This document shows, one piece after another, positions 40,092-49,251 of a DNA stretch of 64,000 bases; position 1 is the stretch's first letter, and each line of letters opens with the position of its first letter. Made by a program: the position numbers and the translations under genes. This DNA is from UMGS1766 sp963597355 (GTDB lineage: Bacteria; Bacillota; Clostridia; Oscillospirales; Oscillospiraceae). The notes under the pieces are model-generated. The model saw nothing but the letters and a program-made list of their open reading frames with translations, searched no databases and had not been told where the DNA came from. The stretch lies in NCBI GenBank assembly GCA_963597355.1, contig CAVBPR010000006.1, positions 124,001 to 188,000 of the forward strand, given 5' to 3'.

Positions 40092-40486
40092 GTCTGAGAC
40101 ACCTCAATTTGATCCATTCGCTCGCACATTGCCTGCATACTGCCCTCCGGCAGTTCTGCCATCAATGCACAGGCGACCACATTTACGTCCTGTTCATTGG
40201 TCAATAACGGCTGAAAGTGATGGGAAATGCTCCGAAACCACACCTGATATCGTTTTGCTACCCGTTTTCCTTCCTCCGTCAGATGAATCATTCCGTAGTG
40301 GGATTTTTCCAGCAGGGACATTTGCTTCAGCGTGTTCATCATAGAGTGAACACTCGGCTTGGTAATTCCAAGTGTCTGAGCCACATCCACACAACGCACA
40401 CCGGTATCGTCACGATCCAGTGCTTCAATCGCCAAAAGATAGCGAATATTCGCCTGTGTCAATGTCAACTTTTTCTCTTCTGCCAC
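40076..40486 (-). CDS. DtxR/MntR-type metal-dependent transcriptional regulator
   Basis: The 136-residue protein has a winged helix (about 15-75, RCVDVAQTLGITKPSVHSMMNTLKQMSLLEK then GMIHLTEEGKRVA) and a short metal-binding/dimerisation part with HH, E, D and C residues. It lacks the SH3-like third domain, as in MntR. It likely senses Fe(II) or Mn(II) and binds the GGTTAG-N6-CTAACC sites around it. The GTG at 40486 with GGAGAG upstream is preferred; the frame stays open farther but runs through the Cys-rich gene. Confidence 0.88.
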   Translation of the reverse strand: MAEEKKLTLTQANIRYLLAIEALDRDDTGVRCVDVAQTLGITKPSVHSMMNTLKQMSLLEKSHYGMIHLTEEGKRVAKRYQVWFRSISHHFQPLLTNEQDVNVVACALMAELPEGSMQAMCERMDQIEVSQTCLVQ

Positions 40487-40556
40487 AGTGCTCTCTCCTT
40501 TCGCTGATTTCGCCCTGGTGGGAGATATTTCTCCCACCAAGGTGTTTTCATAGACT

Positions 40557-40733
40557 TCAGTGGCATCCGCCGCAATGACCGCTACAATGACTGCAACTGC
40601 CGCAGTTTCCGCCGCAGGAGAGCTTGCCCTGTTTTTTGTCCCGACGCAGGGACAAAACGATGCCAACAACAATGGCCAGAACCACCAATCCAACCAGGAT
40701 GGTGCCGATGTTCGCAGAAAGCCATGCGATCAT
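40557..40733 (-). CDS. FeoB-associated Cys-rich membrane protein
   Basis: The 58-residue protein starts MIAWLSANIGTILVGLVVL, has one membrane helix, a basic RRDKKQGK stop-transfer and a Cys/His tail of the form C-G2-N-C-G-x-C-x2-C-x3-C-x2-C (seven Cys/three His in about 20 residues). This is the classic small partner encoded after feoB in Firmicutes and may bind iron at the pore. It lies between feoB (37 bases) and the regulator. Confidence 0.88.
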   Translation of the reverse strand: MIAWLSANIGTILVGLVVLAIVVGIVLSLRRDKKQGKLSCGGNCGSCSHCSGHCGGCH

Positions 40734-40770
40734 AACGGATCGTCTCCTTTCAAAATTCTGCGATGTAAAA

Positions 40771-43251
40771 TCAGTGCTTCAGCTTCTTGCCTGCGTTCTC
40801 GTTCATCGGGCGGAACAGCAGGAACAGGAAGGCAACTACAAGCAGAATCGCAACGATAGAACCAATTCCAAAATGGCCGGTGAACAGCATGCCCAGCTGA
40901 TAGACGCACAGGCCCACCAGATAAGCGAAGCCGCACTGATAACCAATGGCAATCCAGAACCACTTATGGCTGTTCATCTCGCGCTTAATTGCACCCATTG
41001 CAGCGAAGCAGGGAGCGCACAGCAGGTTGAAGGCCAGGAAGGCATAACCGGAGATGGCGGTGAAGGCAGCAGCCATGTTGGTGTAAACGGAAGCTGCGTC
41101 GCCACCGTTGTACAGGATGCCCAAAGTACCAACAATATTTTCCTTTGCAATCAAACCGGTGATGGCTGCAACGGTTGCCTGCCAGTTGCCAAAGCCCAGA
41201 GGAGCAAAGATCCAGCAGATTGCATTGCCCACAGTAGCCAGAATGCTCTGATCCAGCTGATCTTCTTCCAGCATGGTGAACGCGCCGTCGACCATTCCGA
41301 AGTAGCTCAGGAACCACACCAGGATAGTGGACAGGGTGATGATGGTGCCAGCCTTCTTAATGAAGGACCAGCCGCGCTCCCACATGGAGCGGAGAACTGT
41401 GCCCACAGTGGGCATATGGTAAGCAGGCAGCTCCATAACGAAGGGAGCAGGATCGCCCACAAACAACTTTGTCTTTTTCAGAATGATGCCGGAGCAGATA
41501 ATTGCTGCAATGCCAAGGAAATAAGCAGAAGGTGCAACCCAGGCAGCGCCGCCAAAGATAGAGCCGGCAATCATTGCGATGAAGGGCAGCTTAGCGCCGC
41601 AGGGAATGAACGTGGTTGTCATGATGGTCATGCGGCGGTCACGCTCGTTTTCGATTGTACGGGAGGCCATGATACCGGGCACGCCGCAGCCAGTGCCGAT
41701 CAGAATCGGAATGAAGGACTTACCGGACAAACCAAAGCGACGGAATACACGGTCAAGAATGAAGGCGATACGAGCCATATAACCGCAGGACTCCAGGAAC
41801 GCCAGGAAGATGAACAGAACCAGCATCTGAGGAACAAAGCCGAGGACTGCGCCGACACCGGCAACAATACCATCCAGAATCAAGCCGCTCAGCCAGTCTG
41901 CACAATTCACTGCATTCAGGCCGTTTTCAATCAGGGTCGGAATGCTGGGGATAAACACGCCATAATCTGCAGGATCCGGAGCCTCGCAGCCATCCTCGAT
42001 CATGAGATCGATTGCTTCCAGCACGTCTGCACCGGTTGCAGTCTCATCGCTAACAGACAGGTTTTCTTCATCCTGCAGCTCATAGGTAAATTCGTACTTT
42101 TCGTCAACGTCTGCTGCCATTTCGGTCAATGCCTTTGCGGCTGCATCCGCATCAAACTCGTCGCTCTCGCTGTCAATTGCATCTGCGACATCGTCCAGAC
42201 CCTGATCCTCAATGTAGCCGTTAACAATGTTGGATGCATCGCTATAAGCATCGTTGTCGTCATTGTATGCGCTGGTGCCGATGGAAAACAGGTGCCAGCC
42301 ATCGCCAAACACACCGTCGTTAACCCAGTCAGTTGCCCAGCCGCCAACGGTGGTAACCGAGACATAGTAAACAATGAACATAATCGCCGCAAAGATGGGC
42401 AGAGCCAGCCAGCGGTTGGTGACAACCTTATCGATCTTATCGGAGGTAGTCAGCTTGCCGGCGGACTTTTTCTTCAGGCAACCCTTGATGATAGAAGCAA
42501 TATAGATATAGCGTTCGTTGGTGATAATGCTCTCTGCATCGTCATCCAGCTCGTCCTCTGCTGCCTTAATGTCCTTCTCGATATGCTCCAGAACAGAAGC
42601 GTCCAGATTCAGCTGAGCCAGAACCTTTTCGTCCCGCTCAAACACCTTCAATGCATACCAGCGCTGCTGCTCTTCCGGCATGTTGTGAACAGCGGCCTCC
42701 TCAATGTGAGCGATTGCGTGCTCAACAGGGCCGGAGAAGGTGTGCATGGGAACAGTCTTTGTGTTCTTTGCGGCATCAATTGCAGCCTCTGCCGCTTCCA
42801 TAACGCCAGTGCCCTTCAGTGCGGAGATCTCCAGCACCTTACATCCCAGCTGACGGGACAGCTCTCCGATGTTGATCTGGTCGCCGTTTTTCTTCACCAC
42901 GTCCATCATGTTGATGGCTACCACCACGGGAATGCCCAGCTCTGTCAGCTGTGTGGTCAGGTAAAGGTTGCGCTCCAGGTTGGTACCGTCTACGATATTC
43001 AAAATCGCATCCGGGCGTTCGCCAATCAGATAGTTACGGGCGACAACTTCCTCCAGTGTGTAAGGAGACAGGGAATAGATACCCGGCAAGTCGGTAATTG
43101 TCACGTCAGGGTGTTTTTTCAGCTTGCCTTCTTTCTTCTCCACCGTAACGCCGGGCCAGTTACCAACAAACTGGTTTGCACCGGTCAGCGCATTAAACAG
43201 CGTTGTTTTACCGGCGTTCGGGTTGCCCGCAAGGGCAATTCTCAACTTCAT
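40771..43251 (-). CDS. feoB: Ferrous iron transporter FeoB
   Basis: The 826-residue protein has an N-terminal G domain with G1 GNPNAGKT (9-16), DLPG (54-57) and NMMD (114-117), a GDI-like helical segment, then the membrane domain with two Gate repeats (VLFIFLAFLESCGYMAR; GCGVPGIMASR) and the C-terminal core. It imports Fe(II) across the membrane. An acidic insertion of about 105 residues (325-432), rich in Asp, Glu, Ala and Ser, lies in the first extracytoplasmic loop after the first membrane helix; standard FeoB proteins have only a short loop there. Confidence 0.96.
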   Translation of the reverse strand: MKLRIALAGNPNAGKTTLFNALTGANQFVGNWPGVTVEKKEGKLKKHPDVTITDLPGIYSLSPYTLEEVVARNYLIGERPDAILNIVDGTNLERNLYLTTQLTELGIPVVVAINMMDVVKKNGDQINIGELSRQLGCKVLEISALKGTGVMEAAEAAIDAAKNTKTVPMHTFSGPVEHAIAHIEEAAVHNMPEEQQRWYALKVFERDEKVLAQLNLDASVLEHIEKDIKAAEDELDDDAESIITNERYIYIASIIKGCLKKKSAGKLTTSDKIDKVVTNRWLALPIFAAIMFIVYYVSVTTVGGWATDWVNDGVFGDGWHLFSIGTSAYNDDNDAYSDASNIVNGYIEDQGLDDVADAIDSESDEFDADAAAKALTEMAADVDEKYEFTYELQDEENLSVSDETATGADVLEAIDLMIEDGCEAPDPADYGVFIPSIPTLIENGLNAVNCADWLSGLILDGIVAGVGAVLGFVPQMLVLFIFLAFLESCGYMARIAFILDRVFRRFGLSGKSFIPILIGTGCGVPGIMASRTIENERDRRMTIMTTTFIPCGAKLPFIAMIAGSIFGGAAWVAPSAYFLGIAAIICSGIILKKTKLFVGDPAPFVMELPAYHMPTVGTVLRSMWERGWSFIKKAGTIITLSTILVWFLSYFGMVDGAFTMLEEDQLDQSILATVGNAICWIFAPLGFGNWQATVAAITGLIAKENIVGTLGILYNGGDAASVYTNMAAAFTAISGYAFLAFNLLCAPCFAAMGAIKREMNSHKWFWIAIGYQCGFAYLVGLCVYQLGMLFTGHFGIGSIVAILLVVAFLFLLFRPMNENAGKKLKH

Positions 43252-43281
43252 AGAATACTTCCTCTCTTTCCGGCCAGCTTG

Positions 43282-43299
43282 AGTAAGTAAAAGCTAACC
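43282..43299. promoter_or_regulatory. Degenerate iron-regulon operator between feoA and feoB
   Basis: AGTAAG-TAAAAG-CTAACC keeps one perfect arm and a 4/6 second arm with the same 6-base spacing as the strong sites. It lies in the 108-base gap before feoB. Confidence 0.4.
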
Positions 43300-43359
43300 T
43301 TCCATCTAAGCGAGTGCCGTTCCTTCCGAAACGGCCTCCTTTGATCAAACAAAATGAAA

Positions 43360-43581
43360 TTATTCGACCACGATCATCTCAGCGTCTGCTTTACGCAGGC
43401 TCAGCTCATAGCCACGAACGGTGATTTCCACCGGATCACCCAGAGGAGCGACCTTGCGTACATAAATCTCAACGCCCTTGGTAATGCCCATGTCCATAAT
43501 CCGGCGCTTGATAGCACCCTCGCCATTGAGCTTAACAACCTTAACGGTCTGACCCACCTTGGCTTCCCGCAGTGTGTTCAT
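43360..43581 (-). CDS. feoA: FeoA domain protein (proximal)
   Basis: The 73-residue SH3-like protein has MDMGITKGVEIYVRKVAPLGDPVEITVRGYELSLRKADAE, the core of FeoA. FeoA supports FeoB, possibly by acting on its G domain. It is the second of two feoA genes before feoB. Confidence 0.93.
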   Translation of the reverse strand: MNTLREAKVGQTVKVVKLNGEGAIKRRIMDMGITKGVEIYVRKVAPLGDPVEITVRGYELSLRKADAEMIVVE

Positions 43582-43617
43582 AGTGTGTTGCCTCCTTACA
43601 GTTCAATCTCGATTCTC

Positions 43618-43830
43618 TCAAATCATGATTTTTTGAGCCATTTCCTCGCTAATTGCAATTCTGGCTTCTTTCACATTAACAATCATGTTGCCGGACAATT
43701 TGCTGATAACCGACACATTTCCGCCAACTACAAAGCCCAGATTCTCCAAGTGCTTACGCACCTCCGGCTTTCCGCCAATCTTCTTAATGATGTTATCTAC
43801 GCCGACATCGGCAAACGTCAAGGGCATCAT
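43618..43830 (-). CDS. feoA: FeoA domain protein (distal)
   Basis: The 70-residue SH3-like protein has VRKHLENLGFVVGGNVSVISKLSGNMIVNVKEARIAISEEMAQKIM. It is shorter and more divergent than the other FeoA but fits the family. First gene of the feo operon. Confidence 0.88.
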   Translation of the reverse strand: MMPLTFADVGVDNIIKKIGGKPEVRKHLENLGFVVGGNVSVISKLSGNMIVNVKEARIAISEEMAQKIMI

Positions 43831-43899
43831 AGTGCATCCTTCCTTAAGCTGTTAATATGGGCTGCGATCTCATCGCCCATGCAAAAATAAACACAATTT

Positions 43900-43917
43900 G
43901 GTTAGCATTTTCTAACC
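43900..43917. promoter_or_regulatory. Iron-regulon operator at the feo promoter
   Basis: TGGTTAG-CATTTT-CTAACCA (arms 43899-43905 and 43912-43918) sits right after the -10 of the feo promoter, where a bound repressor would block transcription. Weaker copies with the same spacing lie at 43925-43942 (over the -10) and 43980-43997. Confidence 0.75.
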
Positions 43918-43924
43918 AGTGCAT

Positions 43925-43953
43925 AGTTTATCTTACCTAACTTGTTTTGTCAA
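43925..43953 (-). promoter_or_regulatory. feo operon promoter
   Basis: On the minus strand TTGACA (43948-43953), 17 bases and TAAACT (43925-43930), embedded among the operator motifs. Confidence 0.75.
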
Positions 43954-44039
43954 GGGATTTAGTAGGATTTATCTATTTTAGTTAAATGTGACTAACAAAC
44001 CTGCTTTCATTTGGTTGCTTTCAACTAACTCAATAGCTC

Positions 44040-44927
44040 TCACTGGTGAAGATAGTCCGCCAATCGTTCTAAATTCTCCTCTGAGTATTCCAACTCCGCA
44101 GACCACATCCGCACCAACTCAACATGACTTTCCTCCGGCAGTCCTGCCAGCAGGCGCAGTGTCATGTCGCCAAACCGCAGTGCAAACAGTGCATCCCCCT
44201 CTTCCAGGGTACTGCGCAGATAGTACCGATAGACCAAATAGACCAGAATCTGCTCCATTTCCTCCGCCGACCAGGGCTTCGGCGTTGACCAGTGCTGCAG
44301 GAGTCCGCTCCACCGCTCATCCAACACCTCCAGCGTACGCAGGAATGCAATGTCTTTTTCCGTATCCCGCTGTTCCATTGCCGCTCCATGCAAAGCAAAT
44401 GCCGCCGACAAACGCTCCGGAATTGACAGATTGCGATTCTGCAGGCAGGAAAAGACCTGCTCTCTCCGCTGCAAAAGAAGATAATAGCCCTTATCCGCCT
44501 CCCAGTCCTCTTCTTCCGGCATCTCCTGCTCGATCCATTGCACTTTCTCTTTGTGCTCGAGCAGCAGTCGCGCCGCCTCTTCACAGCACAGACCGAGTCC
44601 CTTTTCCACGCGATCCGGAAGCCATGTATAGAACCGCGGATGATCCGAGCAAATCTGGCACAGCGCTTCTTCTCCCAACTGCAGGATAATATCGCATAAA
44701 TTTTCCTGATTGAGAAAAGGACACCTCTCTTCCTTTCCCAGCACAAAATGGGGTTCTTCCCCCGCAATCCCCTGACGCAGCCGTTCCCCAAACGAACCTT
44801 TTACTGCCCGGTATGTTTCCATGGTGTCCTCATCGACATCAATTTCCCAGCCGATGCAGCAGCTGTTTCTGCACCGGGATGCAATGCACTGAAATGCAGG
44901 AACATAGTCCGGAAAGACACAAATCAT
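44040..44927 (-). CDS. FliB-like (flagellin lysine-N-methylase) family protein
   Basis: The 295-residue protein begins MICVFPDYVPAFQCIASRCR and has a Cys set typical of FliB proteins: CIASRCRNSCCIGW, RCPFLNQENLCDI and CQICSDHPRFY, which could hold an Fe-S cluster. In Salmonella FliB methylates flagellin lysines, but relatives are widespread in non-motile Firmicutes with unknown targets. No flagellar genes are nearby, so the name is by family only. The ATG at 44927 overlaps the stop of the PHP gene (ATGA). Confidence 0.82.
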   Translation of the reverse strand: MICVFPDYVPAFQCIASRCRNSCCIGWEIDVDEDTMETYRAVKGSFGERLRQGIAGEEPHFVLGKEERCPFLNQENLCDIILQLGEEALCQICSDHPRFYTWLPDRVEKGLGLCCEEAARLLLEHKEKVQWIEQEMPEEEDWEADKGYYLLLQRREQVFSCLQNRNLSIPERLSAAFALHGAAMEQRDTEKDIAFLRTLEVLDERWSGLLQHWSTPKPWSAEEMEQILVYLVYRYYLRSTLEEGDALFALRFGDMTLRLLAGLPEESHVELVRMWSAELEYSEENLERLADYLHQ

Positions 44928-45784
44928 AGCTTCGCTTCCTCCATGCACTTTTTCAGTGCCTCCAATAATGTTGCAGGAACATTCAATGTTCCATCCCCGC
45001 ATCCTACCAAAATTCCCGGCTTGTTTGTCCCGTGAAAATCGCTTCCTCCGGTGATCACCAAATCAAATTGTTTCGCCAGCTGGATCAATTCTGCTCGCTG
45101 TTTCTCATCATAGCCTGTATAATAGACCTCAAGGCCTTGAACTCCCACTTTTGACGCATACTCTACCAGGTCATGCAACTGTTTGGAATTATATCGGTAT
45201 TGCAGCGGATGCGCCAGCACTGCCACGCCTCCGCTGGCTCGAATTGCCTCCACAGCCTGCCTTAAGGGAAAATAACTTCTTGGCACATAGTAGCGTCCTT
45301 CCGTGTTAAGGTAACGGGAAAAAGCATCCTCCACATCGCTTACCAGCCCTCTGCTGATCAGCACCTGGGCAAAGTGTGGCTTTCCAATGGTCGCCTTCGG
45401 ATACTGCGCCATCATTTCATCCATTGTGATTGAAATGCCGTCTTGCCGCATTAACTCCGCGATTTTCTCGTTGCGACAATATCGCTCCTGCCGCATCCAG
45501 TGAATAACATCCTCCAGAGGCGTGCCCTGCACACTTAATTTTTCGCCATAGCCCAACACATGGGTATCTCGTCCGCAATAATCTGTGGACAGCTCAATGC
45601 CCGGAAGTACCTCAATCCCCGCTGTCTTCCCCGCCGCAATTGCTTCCGCCACACCGCTCATGGTATCATGGTCTGTGATCGAAATTGCAGTCATGCCTGC
45701 CTTTCTGGCAAGGTAAACCACCTCGGCAGGTGTACAACTGCCGTCGGAGGCCGTCGTATGCAGGTGCAAATCTATACCACGCAT
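44924..45784 (-). CDS. PHP-domain phosphoesterase (YciV/TrpH type)
   Basis: The 286-residue protein begins MRGIDLHLHTTASDGSCTPA and has the PHP metal ligands HLH, D in TDHD, H in LAHP and the late GGSDFHG. This is the YciV/RNase AM class, which in E. coli is a 5'-3' exonuclease on short RNAs and 3',5'-bisphosphates. The ATG at 45784 follows AAGGAGG; earlier in-frame starts lie in the promoter region. Confidence 0.88.
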   Translation of the reverse strand: MRGIDLHLHTTASDGSCTPAEVVYLARKAGMTAISITDHDTMSGVAEAIAAGKTAGIEVLPGIELSTDYCGRDTHVLGYGEKLSVQGTPLEDVIHWMRQERYCRNEKIAELMRQDGISITMDEMMAQYPKATIGKPHFAQVLISRGLVSDVEDAFSRYLNTEGRYYVPRSYFPLRQAVEAIRASGGVAVLAHPLQYRYNSKQLHDLVEYASKVGVQGLEVYYTGYDEKQRAELIQLAKQFDLVITGGSDFHGTNKPGILVGCGDGTLNVPATLLEALKKCMEEAKL

Positions 45785-46018
45785 AATACTCCTCCTTACA
45801 ATAGAAATAATAGAATATATTTCTCTCATTATAACAAAGGGAAATTTCGTGAACAAGATTTCCTTTTTATTCACAATTTATTTTTTTCTCTTTCAAGCTA
45901 TTTTAAGGTTATCACGATATAATAACCATGCTGAGAGGAACAAGAGGTCCTTAGCCGACAGCTTCTTCCCCTCTCCTTGTACAATCATAAATCCACATTT
46001 CACAAAGGAGTGTTTCAT

Positions 46019-47467
46019 ATGTTCCCAGATGATGAATTCCGTTCCGAGCAGCAGCCCGGTTCCGGCAGCACAGTACCTACCTCCGATCCCATTCTCTCCG
46101 GTGAATGGCACGGAAGCCCCTACGGCAACAACACGGTACCGCCCCAGCCGCCAAAAGACAGAAGAGCAAAAAAGGGTTGGACCGGCACCCGCATCGCCGC
46201 TTTGTGCCTTGCCTGTGCGCTGGTCGGCGGCGGTGTCAGCGGCGGCGCAGTTGCCTGGGTTACCAGCAGCCGCAGCCAATCCACCCAAACTACTTCAACC
46301 GTTTACCAGAGTGATCGCACCAATGTTCAAACCTCTCAGGTTTCCGCCGGCGATCAGATGTCTGTTTCTCAGATCTATGCCGCTTATTCCGGCAGCGTGG
46401 TCAGCGTAGAAGTTTCTACCTCCAGCGGCTCCGGTGCAGGCACCGGTTTTGTCATCACGGAAGATGGCTATATCGTGACCTGCTACCACGTCATTGACGG
46501 TGCTACCGACATTGCCGTCACCTTCTCCGACTCTACCAGCTATGCCGCAACTTTAGTCGGCGGCGACGAAGACAATGACATTGCCGTTTTGAAGATTGAT
46601 GCCACCGGTCTCACCCCTGTTGTTTTAGGAAATTCCGACAGCCTTCAGGTTGGTGACACCGTAACCACCATCGGCAACGCCCTTGGTACCCTGGCCAACA
46701 CCACCACTACAGGCGTTGTTTCTGCTCTGGATCGCGCAATCTCCATGAGCGATGGTTCGGTCATCAACGTGCTGCAAACGGACTGCACCGTCAATTCCGG
46801 CAACTCCGGCGGCCCTCTGTTCAACTCCTATGGCGAGGTCATTGGTATTGTCAACGCCAAGTATTCCAATAATAACGACTACACCTCCACCGCCGCTTCC
46901 ATCGAGGGCATTGGCTTTGCAATTCCCTATGCCGATGTGGCCAGCAAGATCACCGACCTGATGCAATACGGTTATATTACCGGCAAGCCCTCTCTCGGAA
47001 TCAGCGTTTCCACCGTGTCGGCCTTGGATGCTCAGCGCTATAACATGGTTGTCGGCGCATATGTAAACTCCGTCAATGACGGTTCCTGCGCCCAGACCGC
47101 CGGTCTTCAGGCCGGCGACATCATCACCGGTGTAGACGGCACTGAGATTACCACCTATGAAGAGCTGGTCAACGCCAAGAACAGCCATTCCGCCGGCGAA
47201 CAGATGACCCTGGATGTGTGGCGCAGCGGCGAGACACTTTCCATCACCGTCACACTGGACGAACAGGTGCCTACCACGGATGACTCTACCAGCTCCGGCA
47301 GCAACGATAACAGCTCCGACTCGAATTCCAATAACAATTCCGATTCTGACAGCAACAGCCAGGATAGTCAGGATTACAGCAGTATGTCCCCGGAAGAATT
47401 CTTCAATTACTTCTTTGGCGGCAACGGAAACAGCGGATCTTCCCGCCGCGGTTCCGGCAGTTGGTAA
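46019..47467 (+). CDS. HtrA/DegP-like membrane-anchored serine protease with PDZ domain
   Basis: The 482-residue protein has a 56-residue cytoplasmic Pro/Gly-rich head, one membrane helix (57-81) and a trypsin-like domain with H157 (CYHVID), D187 (DNDIAV) and S263 (GNSGG). A PDZ domain (about 325-420) and a Ser/Asn/Asp-rich tail ending in GSGSW follow. It degrades or refolds damaged exported proteins. The ATG at 46019 follows AAAGGAG; a TATAAT near 45917 lies upstream. Confidence 0.94.
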   Translation: MFPDDEFRSEQQPGSGSTVPTSDPILSGEWHGSPYGNNTVPPQPPKDRRAKKGWTGTRIAALCLACALVGGGVSGGAVAWVTSSRSQSTQTTSTVYQSDRTNVQTSQVSAGDQMSVSQIYAAYSGSVVSVEVSTSSGSGAGTGFVITEDGYIVTCYHVIDGATDIAVTFSDSTSYAATLVGGDEDNDIAVLKIDATGLTPVVLGNSDSLQVGDTVTTIGNALGTLANTTTTGVVSALDRAISMSDGSVINVLQTDCTVNSGNSGGPLFNSYGEVIGIVNAKYSNNNDYTSTAASIEGIGFAIPYADVASKITDLMQYGYITGKPSLGISVSTVSALDAQRYNMVVGAYVNSVNDGSCAQTAGLQAGDIITGVDGTEITTYEELVNAKNSHSAGEQMTLDVWRSGETLSITVTLDEQVPTTDDSTSSGSNDNSSDSNSNNNSDSDSNSQDSQDYSSMSPEEFFNYFFGGNGNSGSSRRGSGSW

Positions 47468-47500
47468 GCTTACTTCACTTCTTCATTTTTCTCCTATACA

Positions 47501-47544
47501 AAACAAAATGGACGATCGCCTTTCAGCGATTGTCCATTTTGTTT
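47501..47544 (+). terminator. Terminator after htrA
   Basis: AAACAAAATGGACGATCGC pairs with GCGATTGTCCATTTTGTTT (one G-T) and is followed by a T-rich stretch. Confidence 0.9.
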
Positions 47545-47557
47545 CTTTTATTCAACA

Positions 47558-47596
47558 AAAAAGCGCGACCTTGCAATGTACAAGGCCGTGCTTTTT
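47558..47596 (-). terminator. Terminator of the two-component operon
   Basis: A 16-bp stem with two wobble pairs (47558-47573 with 47581-47596) and terminal T5 on the minus strand, just past the kinase stop. Confidence 0.8.
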
Positions 47597-47598
47597 CA

Positions 47599-49251
47599 TT
47601 ACAGCGGAAAAATAATTGTAATAGCAGTTCCCTTCCCGGGTTCGCTCTGCAGTTCCACCCGTGCATTATGGAACTGTGCTCCGTGCTTGACAATGGACAG
47701 ACCCAAACCAGTACCGCCCACTTCCTTGCTGTGGCTTTTATCCACCCGATAAAACCGTTCAAATACCCGCTTTTGATCCGCATAAGGAATTCCGATGCCG
47801 GTGTCACTGACCGTAACCCGCGCCTCGCTCCGCCTCTGCTCCACTTTAACGCGAACTGAACCGCCGGAATGATTGTACTTAATCGCATTGTCGCAAAGGT
47901 TGTAGATCATTTCATTTAAAATCTGCCAAACACCTTGCACCTTTGCGTGATCGCCTTCCAGCGCAATGGTGACCTTCTGCCGATCTGCCACAGGGCGAAG
48001 ATTGGCGATGATTTCATCCGCCAGATCATGCAAATCCACGCAGTCCAGTTCTTCCACCCGATCTGTTTCATCCAGACGGGAAAGGCGAATAATGTCATTG
48101 ACCAGTTCAATCAATCGCTGAGACTCCCGGTAGATATCCCCTGCAAATTCCTTCACCTTGTCCGGCGGCACCATGCCTTCCTTCATCAGCTCCGCAAAGC
48201 CGGAAATCGATGTCAACGGCGTTTTCAGCTCATGAGATACATTCGCCGAAAACTCCTTGCGCAGTGCCTCCCGCTGTTGCCGTTCGGTCACATCCATCAC
48301 CAGCAATGCAACACCGGCCACCTGACCGCTGGATACGACCGGGTTTGCGATAATCTGCCATGAGATGCCGTCAATTTCCTGTATCGTTTCTGTACGCACG
48401 CCGGCTAATGCGGCTTCCACTGCCGCCATCACCTGCGGAGGGCATTCCTCTCGGCGCAGATTGCTCAGCTGTTTGATTTCTCCACCGCCCAGGAATCGAA
48501 GGGCACTTTGATTCACAAAAAGCACTTCCGTCCGACTGTCAATCAGCAAAAAACCCTCGCTCATGTTATCCGTCAAGGCGGCAAACTCTCTTTGCTGTCG
48601 ACTCAATGCATCCATCTGCTTCCGGATGGTTTGATTTTGCTGCTGCAAGCGGGAAATCAGCGGAGAAAGCTCCGGATACGTCTGGTCTGATGACGGGTGA
48701 TCCAAATCGATCTGGTTTATAGGACGCACAATCTGATGCGCCATACGAAACGCCATCAGTGCGCACAAAATCAGCACCACAGCCAGCAGCGCTACCGCCG
48801 GATACCATGCACCCAGCAGCATCGCCATAACCGTGCTCTGATTGCAGGACACCCGCAGCACGGATCCATCTTCCAACCTTTGGGCATAATAAAGGGTACG
48901 CGCCATCAATGTTTCCGAATAATGTGCGCTCTGTCCGGCTCCGTCCTGCATCGCTTCCGCAATTTCCGCTCGGTTTGCATGGTTTCCCATGGTCGCTGCA
49001 TCTGCCGCGCTGTCGTAGAGCACCACTCCGTCTGTTCCTACCCAGGTTACCCGGTCTTCTGACTGCAGGGTATTCAGGTAGGTCTCGCCGGATAGTTCCA
49101 TGCCGTGGACAATATAGTTCGATTCCGCAGAAAGCTGACGAAATGCCTGCTTTTCGTAGTACTGATACAGCACTCCGAGAAACAGACCGCAGCAAAGCAC
49201 GGCAACCACACTGCCCAGCAACAGATCATAAAGAAAAATCTTCTTTCTCAT
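47599..49251 (-). CDS. PhoR-like sensor histidine kinase
   Basis: The 550-residue protein has membrane helices at about 9-30 and 147-170 around an extracytoplasmic sensor region. HAMP-like and PAS segments (about 172-325) follow. The HisKA has H340 in NVSHELKTP, and the HATPase has NLCDNAIKYN, DTGIGIP and GTGLGLSIVKH. It is similar in design to PhoR/WalK of Firmicutes; signal unknown. Its ATG overlaps the regulator stop. Confidence 0.93.
   Translation of the reverse strand: MRKKIFLYDLLLGSVVAVLCCGLFLGVLYQYYEKQAFRQLSAESNYIVHGMELSGETYLNTLQSEDRVTWVGTDGVVLYDSAADAATMGNHANRAEIAEAMQDGAGQSAHYSETLMARTLYYAQRLEDGSVLRVSCNQSTVMAMLLGAWYPAVALLAVVLILCALMAFRMAHQIVRPINQIDLDHPSSDQTYPELSPLISRLQQQNQTIRKQMDALSRQQREFAALTDNMSEGFLLIDSRTEVLFVNQSALRFLGGGEIKQLSNLRREECPPQVMAAVEAALAGVRTETIQEIDGISWQIIANPVVSSGQVAGVALLVMDVTERQQREALRKEFSANVSHELKTPLTSISGFAELMKEGMVPPDKVKEFAGDIYRESQRLIELVNDIIRLSRLDETDRVEELDCVDLHDLADEIIANLRPVADRQKVTIALEGDHAKVQGVWQILNEMIYNLCDNAIKYNHSGGSVRVKVEQRRSEARVTVSDTGIGIPYADQKRVFERFYRVDKSHSKEVGGTGLGLSIVKHGAQFHNARVELQSEPGKGTAITIIFPL

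Noticed and set aside
40487..40693. N-terminal extension of the DtxR-like regulator upstream of 40486
   Set aside because: The extension reads through the Cys-rich FeoB partner gene in another frame, and the GTG at 40486 has a good ribosome-binding site.
40624..43290. An 888-codon open frame on the plus strand opposite feoB
   Set aside because: Its protein is rich in His, Gln, Asn and Cys without any domain, and it is exactly antisense to a clear feoB. It is a by-product of codon bias.
44040..44927. A flagellar locus suggested by the FliB-like gene
   Set aside because: No flagellin or other flagellar gene is present nearby, and FliB-like proteins occur widely outside flagellar loci.
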